Below, in pieces: positions 56,480-64,000 of a DNA stretch of 64,000 bases. The notes under the pieces were generated by a model. That model was not told where the DNA came from and ran no database searches. It was given only the letters and a program-made list of their open reading frames with translations. A program made the translations under genes and the position numbers. Every line of letters begins with the position of its first letter. The stretch's first letter is position 1. This stretch comes from Folioceros fuciformis (lineage: Eukaryota > Anthocerotophyta > Anthocerotopsida > Anthocerotales): assembly GCA_049999805.1 (NCBI GenBank), contig JBNGIO010006336.1, positions 221,347 to 285,346 of the forward strand. Reading direction: 5' to 3'.

Positions 56480-57804
56480 ATGAGCAAGAGTCTGGGGATA
56501 CCGGTTAAGCTATTGCATGAGGCGGAGGGACATGTTGTCACGGTGGAGCTCAAAAGCGGGGAGCTGTACAGAGGTTCGCTCATCGAATGTGAGGACAACT
56601 GGAATTGCCAGCTCGAATTCATCACCTACACTGCCAGGGTGAGGCTCTCGCTCTCTTTCTCATGTCCGTTTGCTTGCTGCCGTGTCTGACGGTGAGGTGA
56701 GGTGAGGTGAGTTGAGGGTATGGAGGTCATGACTTGCTTCTTCAGTCTCCGCAGTGCCTGCCGGCAGGTTAGGGATGCTTAGTTCGAGGGGACGAGGGGA
56801 GTGAGTGGGGCACGGGGGGGTGTAGGAATGTTGTTTGGNNNNNNNNNNNNNNNNNNNNNNNNNNNNNNNNNNNNNNNNNNNNNNNNNNNNNNNNNNNNNN
56901 NNNNNNNNNNNNNNNNNNNNNNNNNNNNNNNNNNNNNNTAGGGATGCTTAGTTCGAGGGGACGAGGGGAGTGAGTGGGGCACGGGGGGGTGTAGGAATGT
57001 TGTTTGGACCAAGGGGGGATGGTTGAAAGCGTTGTCCCGATCTTAAACGTTGTGGGAATCTTCGACTGCAGATGTCGGGGCAAGTCTAGGGCGGAGACGG
57101 AGTCTTTGTTAGCACACACTGTCCAGTAGGTCGTCTGTATTCCGGTGAGATGTCGAGTTGCTGTGCTGTGGCATGATTGTGTCACTGCTCACGCCTGCGC
57201 TGGACGCATCGCTCGCCCGCCGATAACTAACCGTGCCTGTTTCTGCTTGTCTGGCAGGACGGCAAAATCTCACAGTTGGAGCATGTTTTCATACGCGGTA
57301 GCAAAGTTAGGTGCGTGAAACGGCTTGATTTAGGTGGTGCTTGAAAGTTAATTTCAACTTTCACGTGGTTTGGGACGCTTCTATCTATCCATCACGCTGA
57401 ATGTCGGTTCCAGGTTCATGATCATTCCGGACATGCTGAAGAATGCTCCCATGTTCAAACGACTTGATGCCAAGATCAAGGTACTTTTGGACCATGTGTT
57501 TGCCTCCTCCTCCACCAGCAGGCATTGTAACCCTACCAGGTTGTTAACAAACCCTTGGTACGTGCAGGGGAAGGGTTCTGCAGGGATCGGTGTCGGCCGT
57601 GGACGAGCTGTTGCATTGCGGGCCAAGGTGAGCTCGCCGCAATCCTCCGCCTTTCTTTATTCACTGCTGCTGCATTGTACAGAGCATATGCTCTCCGTGC
57701 CAGATCCACCTCATGGAGTTTTTTTTTTCTCTCAGGCTCGTTCAGCTGCCCGGGGTTCTGCTCCGGCTCCTCCAGTGCGACCCGCCCCACCCGCCAGGAG
57801 ATAA
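56480..57804 (+). CDS. SMD3: Small nuclear ribonucleoprotein Sm D3
   Basis: Five exons: 56480-56638, 57258-57310, 57414-57480, 57568-57627 and 57736-57804, encoding 135 residues. It starts [20 protein letters not shown] and has the Sm1 motif ([20 protein letters not shown], then NWNCQLEFI) and Sm2 motif ([18 protein letters not shown]). It ends in an Arg/Gly/Ala/Pro-rich tail ([13 protein letters not shown], then PPARR), the site for arginine methylation in this family. SmD3 is one of seven core proteins forming the ring on U1, U2, U4 and U5 snRNAs. The first intron is long (619 bases) compared with the others and contains a GTGAG repeat and an assembly gap within a duplicated segment. Confidence 0.95.
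56691..56717 (+). repeat. GGTGA pentanucleotide repeat in SmD3 intron 1
   Basis: Four GGTGA units follow about 50 bases after the real donor of exon 1 (GTGAGG). Each unit contains GTGAG, identical to the core of the 5' splice site. Confidence 0.85.
56769..57007. repeat. 70-bp duplication flanking a 100-N assembly gap
   Basis: The 70 or so bases before the gap (56769-56838, TTAGGGATGCTTAGTTCGAG onward) are repeated essentially identically after it (56938-57007). N fills 56839-56938. Either a tandem repeat could not be assembled or the two flanks are the same sequence placed twice. Confidence 0.9.
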
Positions 57805-59148
57805 GACTAGCATACTGCATGACACCATGGATCAGATATTGCAGAGGATCTTTTTTTGTTTAATAAGCCCAGTTGAGAGTGCGAAACGTTTTAGCCTGGA
57901 GATCACTGCACTAGTCTTAGTTTGAAGGAACACTCTCCTGTACTTGGGAATGTTTAAATCCGCCGTGAGCGATTTAGCAAATTTGTTGGCTCGTCTCGTT
58001 TGCTGTGTATGGATGTAGGTGACGAAAGGCGGGTTTGCAGGGCCTTGCACCCCGTTACAATTTGGCCGTGTAAAGAGAAGGGACAAGGTAGGCTGCGGAA
58101 ATAGAGGTCGGATTTGCGTAACCAGAGGTTGGAGTGGGAGAGGTGGAAAGCAAGCAATCCCAGGGTGCTGAAAGGTCGACCGTTATGTTAGCTGCTGGGG
58201 AGGGTCAGCCGGTCCCGCTCCGGCTCCCGTCCCTCACTCTTGCGATGCTCCATCTCCAGCCTCTTCCTTTGCCTGACCGATTTCACCGGCATTCCGTTGC
58301 TGTTGCTGTTTCCTCGGCAAACACACCTGCGGACTTGCTCTCTTCCTGCATCAGCCAGGCCGACAAACCGAATTGCTATTTCTACCCTGAGGCTCGTTTG
58401 CTTCCGGCAATCTGCGAGGCTGCAGCGTGGGGTCCCAGGCCCAGCAGGAGCAGGAGCAGGGACCGGGTCTGCGGAAGCCGCTGTCGCATGCACACTCGGT
58501 GCGTGGTCGGCCAGCTTGCCGCCCAGCTTGCCAGGTTCGCCGAGCCCATGCCATGCCAGAAATCGATGGGTTGATGAGTAATTGCATTAGCAATAGCCAG
58601 GTTGCAGCCTTCCTGCTTGTCACTGGACTGGATTGGATTGGACTGGATTGGACTCGATTGGTTTGAATTGTCTCGCCCCATGATGATGGCTGCGCTGGTC
58701 ACAAGCCCGCAGGTTGTACCTGACTGCTGCTGCTGCTGCTATGAACACCAGGTTGGTGGAATGGAGCAAGGGCAAGCGCTTTGCTTTGTCGTTGGCCACC
58801 CAGTTTGTGCTTCCCCTTGCTTTCTGTGATCGGAGCAATGCGAAACCCCACAGGTTTGCTCTCCGCCGGCCCGCGTATGGGGGTGGTGTTGTTCAGTGGA
58901 ATGGCATTGCAGAGTGGGCCTGTACGTGCGTCCCGCACTGGTTCAGGAAGCAGGGCAGGTCACGGAGTGGGCTTGTGATGAACTGGCTGTTTTGTGTGAG
59001 TAGGCTGTAGAAGATGTAGAGCGTCTCCTAGGGTTTTCTCTCAAGCCGAGCCTGCCTTGGACTGAGGATGAGATCATAGAAACGTGTGCGTTGCTTTGGT
59101 ACAGCGGAGCCTGAGGGGAGGGCAGTTAACTTCGATGAGGAAGCTGGG
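57805..59148. other. Intergenic stretch, low-complexity tracts
   Basis: No gene with recognisable domains. Contains a GGATT microsatellite (58626-58661), a CTG run near 58726-58741 and several short unrelated open frames. It should include the SmD3 3' flank and the promoter and 5' untranslated exons of the MscS-like gene. Confidence 0.35.
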
Positions 59149-62100
59149 ATGACAGAAGCACTTAAAATTGATGGACCTATTCCTGAGGAGGAAGAAGAGC
59201 CAGCACTCGAGGTCAGGGTAACAATTCCCGAAACCGGTCCAGCCGATCAGGCAGTGCATAGTGCCAGCACTGTATCTCCCAGAAGTCACAGTGACGCTTC
59301 TTTCTCAGGATGGACTGTGCCATCGAGCACACCAAGGGATCAGGAGGGCATCACAGAGCAGCATCCTCAAGCGTCAAGCTCATCAGGCCAACAGAATGGG
59401 AACCCGGCTAGACCTGCAGAAGAGTCAGCACAAATCAAGTCTGACATCAGGTCTCGGATCCCCGGTCTTGTGGCTCTGACGCTCCCAACTTCCCCCTCTG
59501 GCCAGCCCCCAAACATGGACGAGCTGGACAGCAGTGACTCGGAGGGTGGGTCTAACTCCTCGGGTCGCAGTGCTGTGGCATTGCTCACAACCAGGAGACT
59601 AGCTCCATTGGCCACATGCAGGTTGAAGACCCGGTTGCAGGAGCCTCCACCCATCACCCCGGCAGTTTCCAACATGATATCACGCTGTGAGTCCACCATC
59701 GGCCAAAGGAGGGTGTCCATAACTTCGCAGATGGCTGAGGAAACAGGAGCAGGGATCAACAACATGGAATATGGCACCAATGAAAATACCACCGCTCACA
59801 AGCTTCCAGGAGGCAGATCCTCCATGACATCCATGCCATCGGTTTCGCGGGCTCCCTCCAGAGTCCCGTCCTATGTGGGCATACTTCGCACACCTACCAG
59901 CTCCAAGGCTCAGCCGCCGTTTCCTGCAGCAGCCAAGACTCCTGCACCAAACATGCCCGGTCTTGAGGAGGAGCTGGATCCATTGGATGACGAGTCCATC
60001 CCCAAATACAAGAAGTGGAAGTACGAGAGGAACTGGCTGGTTTTGACACAGTACGTGGCACTGGTGAGTTTGGTGCCCCTTCTGGTGTGCTCCGTCTACA
60101 TAGCTCGCCTTGAGCGAGTGCGCTGGCTGAGCCTGGGCCTCTGGAGGTGGATGGCTCTAGCTCTCGTCGTCATCTCGGGACGCCTCATGTCCGGGTGGCT
60201 CATCCAGGTACACACCGTTGCACCATTTCCTTTCGCAAAGCCTGATTGCTCAAGGTTTCCAAGAAAAAACCTTGATTAATGAGCGCACTTTCAGTTACTG
60301 AAATTCAAACGTATGTGTTGAAGATACTTGTCGTGTTGATAGAAAGGCACTACCTGCTTCGGAAGAGAGTTCTGTACTTTGTGTATGGACTGCGGCATGC
60401 TGTGAAAAACTGCATCTGGCTGGCATTGGTGCTTGGTGTTTGGAAAGTCATCTTCGATGCTAGTAAAGATCGACATGAAGTGAGCCCCACCGTTACGAAG
60501 GTGAGGAGTTCGTGTTTCCAGATTCATTGCCCCCTGCATCATCGGTTGCAGAAGATACACTTGGCTGTATTTGACGGTGTCCTCCTGCTGGCTTCACGTC
60601 ACACAGATCCTTTGGTGCCTTTGGATCGCATCATTGCTGTGGATGATCAAGGTGATGGCCGTGAAGGTGGCAGCCAACAGCTTTCACCGGGCAGCCTACT
60701 TTGATAGGATTCAGGATAACTTGTTCCACCAATTTGTGTTGGGCACGCTTTCAGCGCCTCCTTCATACAACACCTGGGTGAATTTTGGGACTGGCCAAGC
60801 TGTGAACATGGAAGATGCTGCTGTCGGATGCGACGATCAAGGTGTGTCATATAATCAGGGCGGCCCCAAAACCCCTGCGGCATATGCTGGATTTGGCCCC
60901 AAAACTCCAGGCCCATCGGTTGACGCGAATAATTATGATCAAGGAGGACCTTCTCATCAGTTGCACGCTCTTCCCACGTCAAGGGGTAGACAGAGCACTG
61001 CCAGCACAGTGGCCATGCCACCGGCTCGACAGGCGTCTTCCCATGCCGCTGCTCCGATACTTGCCAGGAGTCCTATGCCGATCCAGCAAGACAAATTGCA
61101 GGAGCTCACTGCTGAGGTGTGTATTCATCTGTCGCCCCCTTGCCCCTGTGGGCGCTGTCATACATGGCAGTACCTAATCGCGTCCTGTAATTGCAGACTG
61201 TTTCAGCCTGGACACTGAAGCGATTGATGAAGATAATCCGCAATACCAACATGACAACTTATTCCTCGCTGCTGTCCCACGAACATGCGGAATGGGAGAT
61301 TGGCAGTGAAGTTCAGGCGAAAGCTGCTGCCAAAGAGGTTCTCTTTGCTTGTCACATTCCCGCCTACTCCTCAGTTGAGAACTGCAAAAATCGATCAATT
61401 CCAATCTTCTGACGACGGTACTTGCAGATTTTCTACAACATCGCCAGGCCTGGAGAGAAATATCTCCACTTCAAAGATTTTCTGAATTTTTTCCAAGAGG
61501 ATAAGGCTACCCGAGCCTTCAATCTCTTCGAGGTGACAGAAGCCGGATTGATCACCAAGAAAGCTCTCATGAAATGGGTTGTAAGCGTATACAAGGAGCG
61601 CAAGGCACTGGCTCTCACCTTGAGCGACAACCGCACAGTAGTTGCAAAACTCCATAGAGTACTGGACGCGGTACACAGCACAGTTCTGAACTCGGATGTT
61701 CCTAGACATCGAAGTAGAGACCAGGAAGAGGCAATAATAACGGGCAGTCTCTGGATGCAGGTTTTGGCGGTCATCCTTATCACCATCTTCTTCCTCATCC
61801 TTGGAGTGAACACGTCAAAGCTTTTAGTTGCTCTATCATCAACATTGCTACCCTCGGTATTCGTTTTCGGCAATTGTGCAAGGACCACGTTTGAGTCGCT
61901 TGTGTTCCTATTTGTGATGCATCCCTTCGACGTTGGTGACAGAATTTCGGTGGACGGCCAATCCTTCATCGTTGAGGTAAGCGTGACAAAACATGGCAAA
62001 CGCATGGGTCTTGGCAAACGCTTCCTATCTGTTTACTGTATAGCCCCTTGAATGCATGGAAACTCGGCTTTTGCAGGAGTTGAACATCCTCAACACGATC

Positions 62101-62715
62101 TTCCTGAGGTAGCTTCTCCAAACCATGTCTTTACCTTTCAGTCAGCTGCTGAGAGTACCGATTTCATGAGCATGAAGTGGAGAGGGTCTGCTGTGTGACC
62201 TGCAGCGGGACCAACGAGAAGATATACTATCCCAACGCGGTACTCTCCACCAAGGCAATTTCCAATTTTTACCGAAGCCCTGACCAGTGGGACGCCATTG
62301 ACTTTCAAATTCACATATCGACGCCAGTGGAAAAACTTGGCATCCTACGGGAAAGGATGGCAAGGTACATTGAGAGCCTTCCGCAATTCTGGTATCCAGT
62401 CTTCAGAATTGTATGCAAAGACATCCAGGACTCCAACAAAATGATCATGTCCTTATGGATGCAACATCACCTAAACTACCAGGTACATACTTACATGCAA
62501 AAAGTCCCACAGTGACCATGCTGTTGACAGCTGCTGATGATGCCAATCTGGTTGGTATGTAGGAAGCAGGAGAACGGTGGCAGCGGCGGAGTAACATGAT
62601 CCTTCACATGAAGCAACAAATGGAGGAACTGGGCATCGGATACCGTCTGCCTATGGCAGATGTCACGGTCACTGGTGTGCCCGTTCTGGACGTTCCTCCA
62701 GTAGTAATGCGTTGA
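59149..62715 (+). CDS. MscS-like mechanosensitive channel (MSL10-type)
   Basis: About eight or more exons. ATG 59149 starts MTEALKIDGPIPEEEEE; an upstream exon is possible. A long Ser/Pro-rich N-terminal region is cytosolic. Next come KKWKYERNWLVLTQYVALVS with the first membrane helices, a second exon ILVVLIERHYLLRKRV from 60324, and the family segment YFDRIQDNLFHQFVLGTLS. An EF-hand-like stretch (AFNLFEVTEAGLITKKALM) precedes membrane helices (VLAVILITIFFLILGV), the pore-lining helix region (LPSVFVFGNCARTTFESLVF) and the MscS core motif HPFDVGDRISVDG. Then come KIYYPNAVLSTKAISNFYRS and the end VVMR at stop 62713. This is the order of Arabidopsis MSL9/MSL10, plasma-membrane channels gated by tension. 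Its exact joins near 60500-60700 and 62110-62210 are approximate. Confidence 0.88.
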
Positions 62716-62906
62716 GTGTTGAGTTGGCCCAAAGTCCCAGAGCAACTCCACCCTAATCTTGTGCCAGCATCACTTGGCACACAGCGGGGAGATGTGTGAA
62801 ACCGGCTCCCAGCATCGCGAAATGCACTAGATTGAAATGACCGACGTCCTCATCCAGGGCAGCTTGGCAGATAGATCTTGGGAAATGAAAAGCGAGGCAG
62901 AATAAA

Positions 62907-63575
62907 TCACATGCCGATTGTCTGCCACATGGACAAATAACTGGTCATCTCTCTTGTTTTACACATCAAATCCGTCACCACCCTATTCTTCCTCTCAACT
63001 TCCTGCACATATGAAATATCCACGGAGTCGCACATGAGTAATTCCATACACCCTGGGCCGGAGCCACAACAAGCTGGAGAAGCATAGACCCATACCTCAC
63101 GCAACTCTTGTGCTCTATACTCAAGCTGATCCAACTCCGCTGCATCCATCTTCACCCCCCCATCATCTCCATCCGCTTCCTGCATCTGCACATGTGCACA
63201 AGTCTGAGCAGGCCGCAGAAGGAGCTTTTTTCAGTGACAGCAGTATAACCTACAACACACCTGCGGACAGGCAAAGATGTTCACAATCACAGCTCGGAGC
63301 GCTGCAGTGGCGGCCTTATACTGCGTCCGCGCAGCTTCTACGGCGGGCTCCGACCCGAGCCCGGGCCCGGGCCCGGGCCCGGACCCTGGCACGCTGGCTT
63401 CGTTGGAGGCCGCGAGAGCAGCACCAGCTGGAGCAGTCCATGTGGCCGGGTCGCAAAGCGCCTCGTCCAGGGAGGCCAGCATCTGATGTGCAGCGTTCAC
63501 CGCGGCCTCCAGATGCTTCAGCCCTTCCAGCCCTAGCTCCTCTAACGTCCCCTCCGTGGTCGACACGAGCGCCAT
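62907..63575 (-). CDS. MED30: Mediator complex subunit 30
   Basis: Three exons on the minus strand, 63575-63261, 63185-63096 and 63002-62907, join in frame to 166 residues. The start MALVSTTEGTLEELGLEG leads into GLKHLEAAVNAAHQMLASL and DEALCDPATW. After a Gly/Pro-rich insertion come ARTQYKAATAALRAVI, AELDQLEYRAQELREEVERK and the end MTSYLSMWQTIGM, matching plant MED30 in order and length. Mediator links transcription factors to RNA polymerase II; MED30 sits in the head module. The insertion is encoded by a CCCGGG repeat (63357-63382). The gene is convergent with the channel gene (191 bases between stops) and divergent from the OB-fold gene. Confidence 0.85.
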
Positions 63576-63790
63576 CGCAGACTCCCAACGGCAGGTTAGG
63601 TCTGCCCTATTATGAATCCATACATCTCATCTCGACAGAAGCAGATACTGTATATGAATGTTCGCAATCCGGTTGTGTCCATGGCAGGTTAGGGCTCTCC
63701 TATTATCGATCCTTAATCCATGTCGCAAGAGATGCACACATAACAACTTTCTCCATCGGCTTCGGTCCTGTCCTGGCAGGCCCTGTGGCG

Positions 63791-64000
63791 ATGGCGGTGG
63801 CCATGGCCAAGGAAATGAAGATCATCGAGCTGCGGCCGTCTGTGTCCACCAACGTGAACACCACCTTCATCATTCTGGAGAAAGGTGCGTTTTCAAGCAT
63901 CCATATCCGCAACCCCTCGTACTTGTATCGCATCCAACACTTGGCCAAGTGCCTGGGCTCACATGTCGGTCGGATCCTCTGGCTATGGCAGGCCAGCCGT
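63791..64000 (+). CDS. Partial gene, SOSS-B/OB-fold-like first exon
   Basis: ATG 63791 opens MAVAMAKEMKIIELRPSV, then STNVNTTFIILEK, ending at a donor (AAAG|GTGCG, near 63894). The pattern of a short N-terminus followed by (I/L)xELRPxxxNVNxTFIxLE is like the first beta strands of the single-stranded DNA-binding SOSS-B/OB-fold family, whose members act in DNA repair. The remaining exons lie beyond the window, so this is a guess from about 30 residues. Bases from the donor to 64000 are intron, or may contain the start of exon 2. Confidence 0.35.
   Translation, partial: MAVAMAKEMKIIELRPSVSTNVNTTFIILEKGAFSSIHIRNPSYLYRIQHLAKCLGSHVGRILWLWQASR

Noticed and set aside
58134-58574. 146-residue plus-strand open frame
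   Set aside because: Composition is driven by CTC/CAG-rich low-complexity sequence, and no domain or splice support is seen.

Overview
This window looks like nuclear DNA of a compact land-plant genome. About 18 protein genes sit on both strands, with introns of roughly 70-150 bases and consensus GT-AG junctions. The plant marker genes are plastid acyl-ACP thioesterase, an SBP-box factor, PLS/DYW-class PPR proteins, a DUF246-type O-fucosyltransferase, a CBM22-GH10 xylanase, an MSL channel and plant-type MED30. An ARL13B-type ciliary GTPase points to a lineage with flagellated sperm, so not a flowering plant. One PPR editing factor has a non-canonical DYW domain resembling the KP class known from hornworts, lycophytes and ferns. 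Short introns and high gene density make a hornwort my best guess; a lycophyte or fern is possible. This is inference.

Layout: bases 1-10,300 are transposon territory. They hold a rearranged copia gag/LTR/primer-site fragment (minus strand), tandem repeats, a copia polyprotein with stops and a frameshift (3.9-8.2 kb), and a broken Tigger/pogo transposase (8.6-10.3 kb). From 10.9 kb on the region is genic: a P-class PPR; a decayed C-terminal half of a METTL13-like methyltransferase; an O-fucosyltransferase; a repeat-bearing coiled-coil gene; ARPC5 copy A; ribosomal protein eL22; a PLS-class PPR; a PhzF-family protein; ARPC5 copy B; FatA thioesterase with a very long N-terminal extension; xylanase with three CBM22 modules; two weak small ORFs; an ARL13B-like GTPase; a TPR/kinesin-light-chain-like protein; an ABCG half-transporter; a DYW-class PPR; an SPL7/CRR1-type copper regulator; SmD3; an MscS-like channel; MED30; and the first exon of an OB-fold gene running off the end.

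There is no operon logic here. The genes cover organelle RNA editing (three PPRs), actin nucleation (two ARPC5 copies in direct orientation about 9 kb apart), cell wall, lipid, copper signalling, splicing and transcription. The most informative observations are the ARPC5 segmental duplication with a telo-box intact in one copy and broken in the other, the FatA extension, the atypical DYW terminus, and the methyltransferase pseudogene whose stops fit C-to-T decay. I found no new multi-gene system. Two assembly gaps (18029-18038, 56839-56938) both lie inside tandem repeats.
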